A DNA stretch of 64,000 bases from Lactobacillus kimbladii (lineage in GTDB: Bacteria > Bacillota > Bacilli > Lactobacillales > Lactobacillaceae), in contig NZ_SCMB01000001.1 of the NCBI RefSeq assembly GCF_014323605.1, positions 558,001 through 622,000 on the forward strand, written 5' to 3'. Positions within the stretch are counted from its first letter, which is position 1. Each line of letters begins with the position of its first letter. The notes under the pieces are model-generated. The model worked only from the letters and a program-made list of their open reading frames with translations. It was not told where the DNA came from and did not search any database. Positions 56,951 to 64,000 of this stretch are shown in pieces. Made by a program: the position numbers and the translations under genes.

Positions 56951-57820
56951 ATGTTAAAAATAAAAGATGTCACATTGGCATTTGGAAAAAACGTTGTTTT
57001 AGACGATGTTAACTTGGAATTTAAGCAGGGCGAGATCGTTGGTCTCGTAGCGCCTAATGGTACTGGTAAGTCGACCTTGATCAACGTTATTTTGCATAAT
57101 CTGACGCCGCAAAAAGGGTTTGTTGAATATGAAAATACACGTTATCAAACACAAAAAGACACGATTAAATTACACCAGGAAATTTGCTCGTTTCCTGAAC
57201 AAAGCGACCTGTTTCCCTTTATGACTGGACGAGATCATCTTAATTTATACGCTGATCTTTGGCACAATTCTGTCAAATCAGTCGGGCAGGTCATTAATGA
57301 CTTGCAAATGGGAAATTATGTGGATAAGAAGGTGCAGACTTATTCTTTGGGGATGAAACAGCGACTTTGTTTTGCAATGGTAGTAGCAGCTGATTCTCCT
57401 GTAATGTTGTTAGATGAAGTAATGAATGGACTTGATCCACAGAACGTAGTTTTAATTTCACAGATGCTTCTTAAACTAAAGGATGAAAACAAGTTGATAA
57501 TTATGGCTTCACACCTTTTGTCTAACTTGCAGCAGTATGCTGACAGGGTCTTGTTTATGGGTAAAGGACACATTATTGAAGATCTAGACAATAAAAAGCA
57601 AAATAAACGGTATCTAAAGATGCAGAGTACCCCTGAAACGACTAAGTTGCTAGCCGGTTATGACTACGAAACCTTGCCTAATAACCTGATATTAGTTCCT
57701 CTAGAAAAAATTGAGCAGGATAAGCTGACGCAACTTATAGCCAGCTTAGTTAGAGCTGATATTCAATACGCAGTTGAAAGAATTGATATCGAAGACTTAT
57801 TTAATAAATTTTATGATTAG
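56951..57820 (+). CDS. ABC transporter ATP-binding protein
   Basis: 289 residues from ATG 56951 with a GAGGTGATT site. A GTG nine bases upstream sits on that site. The motifs are LVAPNGTGKSTLINVI (Walker A), TYSLGMKQRLCFAM (signature, degenerate LSGGQ as in ABC-2 exporters), VMLLDEVMNGLDP (Walker B) and IMASHLLSN (H-loop). A C-terminal extension of about 75 residues is typical of peptide-resistance ATPases. Its last 4 bases overlap the convergent Rgg gene. Confidence 0.88.
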   Translation: MLKIKDVTLAFGKNVVLDDVNLEFKQGEIVGLVAPNGTGKSTLINVILHNLTPQKGFVEYENTRYQTQKDTIKLHQEICSFPEQSDLFPFMTGRDHLNLYADLWHNSVKSVGQVINDLQMGNYVDKKVQTYSLGMKQRLCFAMVVAADSPVMLLDEVMNGLDPQNVVLISQMLLKLKDENKLIIMASHLLSNLQQYADRVLFMGKGHIIEDLDNKKQNKRYLKMQSTPETTKLLAGYDYETLPNNLILVPLEKIEQDKLTQLIASLVRADIQYAVERIDIEDLFNKFYD

Positions 57821-58662
57821 TTTAAAGCTTTAACCTGATTTAATATTTGCAGAAAATAAGTAGCCGTAGTTTGCATGTCCATATTAGTTAAAAAATGAAT
57901 GATTGAGACAGCTGCTTCATCATTGGCAGTATTGTGGAATGTAAGAATTGCATTTAAAAATTTGCGCCCAACAATTAACAACATTTCGTTATCTGGTAAG
58001 TCAATCTGGTTTATTCGTGTAAGTAGTTGGTCTGCAAATTTAAACTGACTTTTTGTAATTAAGCCAATTACAGCTTCAAATAGAGCTGCTATACCAAAAT
58101 GAAATGTACCTTCTCCTGCTTTTTTAATAAAAGAAATATTACTGATAACCTGAACAGAGATTTGGTAAATGATTCTGGGACTAATAATAGGGATAACATT
58201 GGCAAAAAGTGAGAGAAATTCATGACCCCAAACAGTTATCTTACTTAATTGCTGGTTTAATTCATTTTGCTGGGCTACAGGAAAAATATTATGCTGTGAA
58301 GTTTTATAATACAAACTAAAGGCTATTGCTGCATAGTCAAGGTCAAAAGGATCTTGACTTGACTGATATTTATTTAATGCCGCTTGAGCCAGTTTTTCCA
58401 AATAATCTCTGTCGTGGTTACTCCAAGACTCTTCTAAAATTTGGGCAATGTGATCCTTTGGGTCGACTTTAGCAAGTGCAATATATTCAGTTGCGGATAA
58501 ACTAAGTTTTTCACACAATTTTAATACCCGGTTAAAATCCATGTGTCCTTGATTATTTTCCCAGCGAGAAAGCATTTGAATGGAACAAATGCCTGCGGCA
58601 GCTTCTTTAAGAGTAATATGCTGCATTTTTCGCAACTGTTTAAATTCATTCCCTGATTGCAT
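57817..58662 (-). CDS. Rgg/MutR-family transcriptional regulator
   Basis: 281 residues. The N-terminal HTH (about 5-62) is FKQLRKMQHITLKEAAAGIC...MLSRWENNQGHMDFNRVLKL, and a long helical TPR-like domain follows that in Rgg proteins binds short peptide pheromones. It is convergent with the ABC-2 operon and divergent from the exporter at 58804. I searched the flanks for a short hydrophobic peptide gene and saw none. Its targets are probably one or both exporters. Confidence 0.85.
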   Translation of the reverse strand: MQSGNEFKQLRKMQHITLKEAAAGICSIQMLSRWENNQGHMDFNRVLKLCEKLSLSATEYIALAKVDPKDHIAQILEESWSNHDRDYLEKLAQAALNKYQSSQDPFDLDYAAIAFSLYYKTSQHNIFPVAQQNELNQQLSKITVWGHEFLSLFANVIPIISPRIIYQISVQVISNISFIKKAGEGTFHFGIAALFEAVIGLITKSQFKFADQLLTRINQIDLPDNEMLLIVGRKFLNAILTFHNTANDEAAVSIIHFLTNMDMQTTATYFLQILNQVKALN

Positions 58663-58699
58663 GCTGTTTTTGTCCTTTTTAAGATATTATGGCACTTTT

Positions 58700-58715
58700 T
58701 TCTCATATATGAGAA
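58700..58715. promoter_or_regulatory. Palindrome between Rgg gene and ABC exporter
   Basis: TTCTCATATATGAGAA is a perfect 16-base palindrome in the 141-base divergent gap, 38 bases before the Rgg start. It is a good candidate for the Rgg binding site. Confidence 0.5.
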
Positions 58716-58803
58716 GTAAAAAAATCTAAAAAATAATTCATGCTTTAATATGTTTAATCAAAAAATATCTTAACCGTTTTAATAATAAAGATGGAGTAGA
58801 AAA

Positions 58804-60402
58804 ATGCAATCTTCATTAAAATTTGCACCTAAATGGAAACTCGTTGCCTACACACTTTTAGCAATAGTAATGGCATTTAGCAATGTGGTAATTGCATATG
58901 TCACTAAGATCATGTTAAATGCAGCGCAATATCGTCAAGGCGATAGTGGCAATTTAATTAGAATTGCCAGCATTGGTGCTGCAACAATCTTAATTATTAT
59001 GCTGTCTAATTTTGTGTACCGTTATATCAAGTACGCTATTATTCAGGATGTCAATGTTTATCTTAAAGACAAAACGATGAGCTACCTGATTGAACAACGC
59101 AGTGACTCACAAAAGGATGGTTTAAGTCTGATGACGAACGATCTTAAACAGATTGAGACGTCTAAGACTACAAATGAATTAATGATCATTGCAGAATTAG
59201 TATCTTTTTTGCTATCAGTAGTAGTTGGTTTAATCAATTCCTGGATTTTAACATTAATTTTTATGGTGACTACTTTAATTCCTGGACTAGTGCAAAGGGC
59301 TTTTACCAAAACAATTCAAGCAAAAGCAAAAGTTTGGGAGACAAATAACGTCGCATACACTCAGAGTGTAAATGACGGGTTAAACGGAGCGCAGACTGTC
59401 GGCTTATACGATGCCCAAAGTTCGACTATTAGTAAAGTGGTTAATAGTGCCAAAAGAATGGAAGAAGCATTAAAGAACTTAAACTTCACACAAGCTGCAG
59501 CGGGAGAAGTCATTATGGCTTTTGCAGATATTTTTAGCTTTATTTTACCGTTTCTAGTAGGTGCCATCTTAATGCTGCAAGGTCAAATTGGTGTTGGTAC
59601 TTTAATTATGATAGTGCAACTATCTAATGAATTTATTAATCCGATAGTTAATATTTTTGAACAATTGAATGCCATCAAGTCTACTAAGCCGATGTGGGAT
59701 AAAGTAGAGCAGGCTCTGTCTTTTTCAGCTGACAGTACTAAAAATGCAAAAACTGGTAAATTTACTGGTTTGAAAGTTGAAGATGCAACATACAGTCAAG
59801 GTGGCAGAGAAATTTTCACTCATCTTAATCTTGCTGTAGCACCTAATGAAAAAATCTTGCTCATGGCACCAAGTGGTTGGGGAAAGACTACGTTGTTGAA
59901 TTTAATGTTGGGTAAAATTAAACCTAGTGAAGGTCATGTTTATATTGATGGTGAAGATGTCACTGGCAACTGGACCAAAGCCCATGATAATTTCAGTTAC
60001 GTTAACCAAAAGCCGTTTATCTTTGATGATACAATCAAGTTTAATATTTTACTGGGGCGGAAGGCTTCTCCAGAAAGTTTGGCTAAAGCAGTTGAATCGG
60101 CGGGACTAACTGAACTCGTGGATGAAAAAGGCTGGGATTATCAGGTTGGTGAAAAGGGGGCAAATTTATCCGGAGGACAAATCCAAAGAATTGAAATTGC
60201 ACGTGCTTTTCTCTCTGAACGGCCAGTATTGCTCGCTGATGAAGCTACTAGTGCCCTCGATCCGGAACTGTCACTTGCAATTCATAAAACGTTATTAAAA
60301 AAGCCTAATTTGGCAGTAATTGAAGTGGCTCATAAAATTTCTGCCGCTGAAAAATCATTATTTGATCGGATAATTAATTTAAATGGAGAAAATGAAGAAT
60401 AA
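58804..60402 (+). CDS. ABC exporter, fused permease and ATPase (second)
   Basis: 532 residues with six spans (first about 14-38) and an ATPase at about 325-530. The motifs are LMAPSGWGKTTLLNLM (Walker A, Ala for the first Gly), NLSGGQIQRIEIARAFL (signature), LLADEATSALD (Walker B) and IEVAHKIS (H-loop). It is homologous to the exporter at 49965 (shared FxTNDxKxxET and F(V/I)NPIxxI blocks). It starts with ATG after GGAGTAG and overlaps the next gene by about 11 bases. Its position opposite Rgg suggests Rgg control. Confidence 0.88.
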   Translation: MQSSLKFAPKWKLVAYTLLAIVMAFSNVVIAYVTKIMLNAAQYRQGDSGNLIRIASIGAATILIIMLSNFVYRYIKYAIIQDVNVYLKDKTMSYLIEQRSDSQKDGLSLMTNDLKQIETSKTTNELMIIAELVSFLLSVVVGLINSWILTLIFMVTTLIPGLVQRAFTKTIQAKAKVWETNNVAYTQSVNDGLNGAQTVGLYDAQSSTISKVVNSAKRMEEALKNLNFTQAAAGEVIMAFADIFSFILPFLVGAILMLQGQIGVGTLIMIVQLSNEFINPIVNIFEQLNAIKSTKPMWDKVEQALSFSADSTKNAKTGKFTGLKVEDATYSQGGREIFTHLNLAVAPNEKILLMAPSGWGKTTLLNLMLGKIKPSEGHVYIDGEDVTGNWTKAHDNFSYVNQKPFIFDDTIKFNILLGRKASPESLAKAVESAGLTELVDEKGWDYQVGEKGANLSGGQIQRIEIARAFLSERPVLLADEATSALDPELSLAIHKTLLKKPNLAVIEVAHKISAAEKSLFDRIINLNGENEE

Positions 60403-60649
60403 AGAAGTATTAATGCGCTATGTTGATAATGATGGAGTTGTTAAAGTTTGGCCTGGTAAGGCTAAAAACCGGCTGTTGATTTTACAATATTTGGCAACTA
60501 AATTTGAACCAGCTAAAAAATATTCTGAGCAGGAAGTAAATTTAATTTTAATGCGTTATGTGGCTGATTATGTTACCAGAAGGCGAGATTTAATTGAAAA
60601 TCATCTTTTAAAGAGAACGGATGACGGTAGATTTTACTGGCTAAAATGA
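60392..60649 (+). CDS. DUF2087 domain protein
   Basis: About 85 residues, MKNKEVLMRYVDNDGVVKVW and then the DUF2087 pattern KNRLLILQYLATKFEPAKKYSEQEVN, YVTRRRDLIENHLLKRTDDGRFYW. This small winged-helix-like domain is often fused to ArsR or other DNA-binding regulators. Here it stands alone. ATG 60392 has GGAG at 3-4 bases, and ATG 60383 is an alternative. Overlap with the exporter implies coupled expression and a possible regulatory role for it. Confidence 0.8.
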   Translation: MKNKEVLMRYVDNDGVVKVWPGKAKNRLLILQYLATKFEPAKKYSEQEVNLILMRYVADYVTRRRDLIENHLLKRTDDGRFYWLK

Positions 60650-60743
60650 AGAAAATTAAAAAGCAAATAATGTATGTCAGCAATTGAAGGATAAATTTTG
60701 GGATATTATTGTAGCTAAACCACCTGAAAGTTAGTCAGTAAGA

Positions 60744-61098
60744 GTGCTTAATGCTTTTGCAATCTATTTAAATGAAAGAGCAGGTGATCTATTAAATATG
60801 TTACAATCCAAAGAATATAAACTTGATATTAACGGTGAAAAACAAACTATCCAGGGTGTTTACGGTTCTGATAAGGCTATGTATCATAATCTAAGAGGAG
60901 TTAAAGAGATTATGGAAATTTGGGGGAAACAATAATGAGTGACCGAATTAAAGATACACTATATGACCGTGGTGTAATGAAAAATAAGTGAATTTATATC
61001 TAGCGGTATATACGATTTGGTAGGTAAATATCGTTCAGGTAATTTTCAAAAAATGGCTATGAATTTTTCGATCATTCACGCTTTGTTTAAACAAAGAA
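60744..61098 (+). pseudogene. Decayed unknown gene(s)
   Basis: One frame (60744-60935) encodes LNAFAIYLNERAGDLLNMLQ ... LRGVKEIMEIWGKQ. A second begins MSDRIKDTLYDRGVMKNK at 60934, stops, and resumes in another frame as EFISSGIYDLVGKYRSGNFQ. No family is recognised. Short overlaps (TAATG) show that it was once a tight operon. The stretch 60650-60743 holds nothing I can support. Confidence 0.4.
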
Positions 61099-61149
61099 AT
61101 TATTGTTATTACTAAAGGACAATCCCGATATAAAATACAGTTCAAGTTT

Positions 61150-61315
61150 GATAATGGATCAAAACTTATACTTAGTCGGGACACTGCAGTCAAAAAGCTT
61201 ATAAGTAAACAAATAAAAATCAAACTAAAAGGACTAACTCCGCTTGAATATCGGAAGCTAGTCCTCAGTTAATAGCTAATATAAAGTGTCCTAATTTTGG
61301 GGTTCACATCATTGC
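61150..61315 (+). mobile_element. IS3-family transposase tail and right end
   Basis: The frame ends ISKQIKIKLKGLTPLEYRKLVLS-stop. KxKLKGLTPLEYR is the typical C-terminus of IS3/IS150 transposases. AAAGTGTCCTAATTTTGGGG follows as the element end. The residues before KIKLKG (KEIIVITKGQSRYKIQFKFD) do not look like transposase, so the joint is a deletion scar. Confidence 0.55.
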
Positions 61316-61371
61316 TTAGTGCCTTTTATCTATATATTTCTTCTTTACGTTAAGTAGGAACAATCATAATT

Positions 61372-63066
61372 TTATTTATCTAAAATATAGACAGCAGCTC
61401 CATATGGCGGTAGTTCAATCTGTTTTCCTAATTGTTGATCAAATTGATAATTATTGATCAATAAACGACTATTTTTAAAATGAAGCTTACTTGGTACCTT
61501 GATTTCTTGTTTATCTGCCGTAAAGTTTCCGGTCACAAATAAGTATTGTGTTGAAGTTTCTCTTAAATACGTGTACGTAGATGGATTGTCGGGATCCAAT
61601 AATTGATAATCACCTTCAGTAATGATTGGAATTTCATGCCGTAAGCGAATTAATTTCTGATAGTAATAAAAAACAGAATCAGGATCTTTTAAATTATCTT
61701 CAGCATTAATGTGTGAATAATTGGGATTATAGTCTATCCAAGGCTTTCCTGTACTAAAGCCGCCATTTTCATTCCACGGAATAGGGGTTCTACCATTATC
61801 ACGGGAATTCAAATAAATGGTTTTTAAAGTATATTCTTTTGAATAATGCTTATTATTAATGAAGTCTTCATAGATATTATGAGTTTCAATATCTCTATAA
61901 TCATTAATATCTTTAAATTTAGCATTAGTCATGCCTAACTCCTCACCTTGATAAATAAAAGGTGTGCCACATTGCATATGTAAAATAGTGCCAAGCATTT
62001 TGGCTGACTTATCACTCCATTCAGGTTGATCATTACCAAACCGAGTTACTGCTCGGGGTTGATCATGGTTACTCCAATATAAGCTGTTCCAACCATCATT
62101 TTTAATCATCACTTCCTGCCACTCGCTTAAAACTCTTTTTAAATCAACCAAATTAAATCTTTTATTGGAAAATTTTCCGTCTACACCATATGACAAATGC
62201 ATGTGGTCAAATTGGAACACCATATTTAGTTCATGTCTTTGCGAAGCTGTATATAATACAGCTTGTTGACTGTTAGTATGGGCTGTTTCTCCAACAGTCA
62301 TAACATTATAATGAGCTAAAGTTTCACGATACATTTCTTGAAGATATTGATGAACCTTAGGACCATTGGAAGCGCCGATATAGTAGTTTCCATATGATTT
62401 ATTTTGAATCAAGGGACCATCTGGAAAAGTTGGATCTTTAGATATCAAGCTGATAACATCCATCCGAAAGCCATCAATTCCTAGTTCTAGCCAATATTTC
62501 ATTATTCTATAAACGTCCTGACGAACATTTTTATTTTCCCAGTTTAAGTCAGGTTGTTCCTTGGCAAACAAATGCAGATAATATTGCCCTCTCTCCGGTG
62601 CATATTCCCATGCAGGGCCACCAAAACTAGACCCCCAGTTATTAGGAGGTGTACCGTCTGGATTAGGATCTTTCCAGATATAATAATCAGAATACGGATT
62701 ATTCTTAGATTTTCTGCTTTCTTTGAACCACTTATGCTGATCACTAGTATGATTAACAACCAAATCTAAAATTATTTTCAAATTTAATTGATGGGCAGCA
62801 TGTAATAATTGCTTGAAATCTTCTAAATTACCAAATTGAGGATTAATTTGATAATAGTCTGATATATCATAGCCATTATCAACCATAGGAGACTTATATA
62901 TAGGATTTAGCCAAATAACATCTACACCTAATTTAGATAAATAAGGTAACTCAGATACTATTCCTTGAATGTCTCCGATGCCATCCCCATTACTATCTTT
63001 AAAACTTTTAGGATATACTTGGTAAACAACACTATTTTTCCACCATTGCTTTTCCAACTTATTCAT
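61372..63066 (-). CDS. GH13 alpha-glucosidase (oligo-1,6-glucosidase type)
   Basis: 564 residues from ATG 63066, which overlaps the EIIA stop. It is a GH13 (beta/alpha)8 barrel with LVVNHTSDQ (102-110), nucleophile Asp203 in GFRMDVIS, acid/base Glu260 in VGETAH and transition-state Asp335 in SNHDQPR. The Val right after the nucleophile (Val204) is the residue linked to alpha-1,6 preference in subfamily 31. Alpha-1,4 enzymes have Ala or Thr there. It is cytosolic with no signal peptide. Being coupled to a mannose-family PTS, it probably cleaves an imported alpha-glucoside such as an isomaltose-type sugar. Confidence 0.9.
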   Translation of the reverse strand: MNKLEKQWWKNSVVYQVYPKSFKDSNGDGIGDIQGIVSELPYLSKLGVDVIWLNPIYKSPMVDNGYDISDYYQINPQFGNLEDFKQLLHAAHQLNLKIILDLVVNHTSDQHKWFKESRKSKNNPYSDYYIWKDPNPDGTPPNNWGSSFGGPAWEYAPERGQYYLHLFAKEQPDLNWENKNVRQDVYRIMKYWLELGIDGFRMDVISLISKDPTFPDGPLIQNKSYGNYYIGASNGPKVHQYLQEMYRETLAHYNVMTVGETAHTNSQQAVLYTASQRHELNMVFQFDHMHLSYGVDGKFSNKRFNLVDLKRVLSEWQEVMIKNDGWNSLYWSNHDQPRAVTRFGNDQPEWSDKSAKMLGTILHMQCGTPFIYQGEELGMTNAKFKDINDYRDIETHNIYEDFINNKHYSKEYTLKTIYLNSRDNGRTPIPWNENGGFSTGKPWIDYNPNYSHINAEDNLKDPDSVFYYYQKLIRLRHEIPIITEGDYQLLDPDNPSTYTYLRETSTQYLFVTGNFTADKQEIKVPSKLHFKNSRLLINNYQFDQQLGKQIELPPYGAAVYILDK

Positions 63067-63490
63067 CTTCCTCATCAAGCTCCATATTACTAAATTGATC
63101 ATTTACATAGACAATTTGTTCTTTTGCTTCAATGATCAATTTTCTTAATTCTTCAGGTTTTAAATAATTATCATCTGATGGCAACGAAAGAACAACTCCT
63201 AAAACTAAAGGTAAGTTCATTCCAGAAATTAATTGAACGTGCTCATATTTTAGATAAGGAACAAAAGCTTGATTAACCGAGCCGCCTGGTAAATCCGTAA
63301 ATATTATCAATTCATCGTGGCCTAAATTAACATCTTCTAAGCTTTTTTCAATTTCTTGTTCTATAGGTAAATTTGATAGATAGGCGTTTAAAGTAGCAAT
63401 AGATTCAATATTTGGATTAATATATTTCAAAGTATCTAGCAGTCCAAATGCCATTCTATGATGACTAGCGATAAGAATTTTTCGATTCAT
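63059..63490 (-). CDS. PTS EIIA, mannose family
   Basis: 143 residues with the N-terminus MNRKILIASHHRMAFGLLDT. His10 is the phospho-accepting residue. IIFTDLPGGSVNQAFVP is the second family motif. It passes phosphate from HPr to a EIIB that must lie beyond the window. It is 8 bases after the EIID gene and overlaps the glucosidase start, so the order is EIID-EIIA-glucosidase. Confidence 0.9.
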   Translation of the reverse strand: MNRKILIASHHRMAFGLLDTLKYINPNIESIATLNAYLSNLPIEQEIEKSLEDVNLGHDELIIFTDLPGGSVNQAFVPYLKYEHVQLISGMNLPLVLGVVLSLPSDDNYLKPEELRKLIIEAKEQIVYVNDQFSNMELDEEDE

Positions 63491-63498
63491 AATAACCT

Positions 63499-64000
63499 CT
63501 ACACTTTTAAAATTCCAAAAAAGGACATTGCTAATGAGAATATGATTACTAGGAATATGATTTGAATGACAGTTACCTTTTTACTCATCAATGCCTTATA
63601 AACAAAATATGTTAATATTGCTGGTAATAACGCAGGCATAATTTTGTCCAAAATACCCTCTTGAATATTTAGATTAACTTTTCCAACTTTAAAATTAAGT
63701 GCCAAGTTAATCTTTACTACTGAGGGAATCAGTGCACCAATAACAGTTAGTCCCATGATCGAAGCGGCTTCAGTAAATGTTGAAATCTTATCACCTAAAG
63801 TTGTAACTAATTTAATGCCGGAATCGTAACCTAAATCAAAAAGTTTATATCTAAAGAAGAGAAACATACAGTTCAAGCATAACCAAATAATTGCACCTGC
63901 TGGATTCCCTTGTAGTCCCATGTATGCAGAAATTGAGCCAATAATTGTTGGGTATAAAACCCAAATTAAAGTATCACCTATTCCAGCTAATGGTCCCATC
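63499..64000 (-). CDS. PTS EIID, mannose family, C-terminal part (cut by window edge)
   Basis: The frame is open to base 64000 and shows the last 166 residues, beginning at the conserved MGPLAGIGDTLIWVLYPTII, which is internal in the family (near residue 110). The C-terminal half has the usual hydrophobic spans and ends IIFSLAMSFFGILKV. EIID with EIIC forms the membrane channel of mannose-family PTS. The start, EIIC and EIIB lie outside the window. Confidence 0.88.
   Translation of the reverse strand, partial: MGPLAGIGDTLIWVLYPTIIGSISAYMGLQGNPAGAIIWLCLNCMFLFFRYKLFDLGYDSGIKLVTTLGDKISTFTEAASIMGLTVIGALIPSVVKINLALNFKVGKVNLNIQEGILDKIMPALLPAILTYFVYKALMSKKVTVIQIIFLVIIFSLAMSFFGILKV

Noticed and set aside
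58663-58803. Short hydrophobic pheromone (SHP) gene next to Rgg
   Set aside because: No ATG-started hydrophobic peptide with a ribosome site is visible in either strand of the gap.
1-64000. CRISPR array
   Set aside because: No regularly spaced short repeats are seen and no cas-like frames are present. The repeats found are protein-coding (LRR, FIVAR) or two-copy.

Overview
The window is chromosomal DNA around the replication origin of a low-GC Gram-positive bacterium, most likely Lactobacillus in the narrow sense (acidophilus/helveticus-like group). The signs are the order mnmG-mnmE-yidC-rnpA-rpmH // oriC // dnaA-dnaN-yaaA-recF-gyrB-gyrA-rpsF-ssb-rpsR-gdpP-rplI-dnaB, a pyruvate oxidase, several PTS systems, a huge cell-envelope proteinase with S-layer-type anchoring domains next to its lipoprotein foldase, and MucBP/LPxTG-style surface proteins. 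The species cannot be fixed from the sequence alone.

Layout. 1-15.0 kb reads leftwards: pyruvate oxidase (cut by the window edge), tRNA-modification genes, membrane insertase/RNase P/L34, then two PTS operons. The first is a lactose/cellobiose-type EIIA-EIIB-EIIC set that ends in a tyrosine-phosphatase-like protein and is preceded by an RpiR regulator. The second is an ascorbate-type EIIA-EIIB-EIIC set with a BglG-type regulator and a SIS-domain protein. 15.18-15.45 kb is oriC (DnaA boxes), where gene direction flips. 15.5-29.7 kb is the rightward replication, gyrase and ribosomal core. 29.8-32.1 kb holds a CsbD-like protein, a DUF2974 hydrolase and an MgtC-like protein.

32.26-40.5 kb is a degraded accessory island that starts at a tRNA-Thr(AGT) gene. 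The 3' end of the tRNA gene plus its terminator is repeated 3.2 kb downstream. Between the copies lie wrecks of rep, xis, int and a matrixin metalloprotease, plus one intact secreted protein. A second, more decayed integrase follows the second copy. Beyond it are a broken secreted protein fused to a broken ABC exporter, further copies of the secreted-protein family, and IS3-type scraps.

40.5-47.5 kb carries a divergent foldase/proteinase pair (PrtM/PrtP arrangement). 48-64 kb carries a 2-hydroxyacid dehydrogenase, a two-gene XRE-regulator/membrane-protein unit whose regulator appears to start at ATT, an ABC exporter, a BspA-type LRR surface protein with an unusual LAKTG sorting motif, a three-gene ABC-2 exporter facing an Rgg regulator, a second ABC exporter with a DUF2087 gene, an IS-scarred remnant, and a mannose-family PTS operon with an alpha-1,6-type GH13 glucosidase that runs off the right edge.

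Working together: the core supplies replication, translation and c-di-AMP turnover. The accessory parts are sugar uptake by PTS, surface proteolysis and adhesion, and peptide or toxic-compound export with its own regulators. The most unusual part is the tandem tRNA-Thr island with a family of secreted proteins as apparent cargo.
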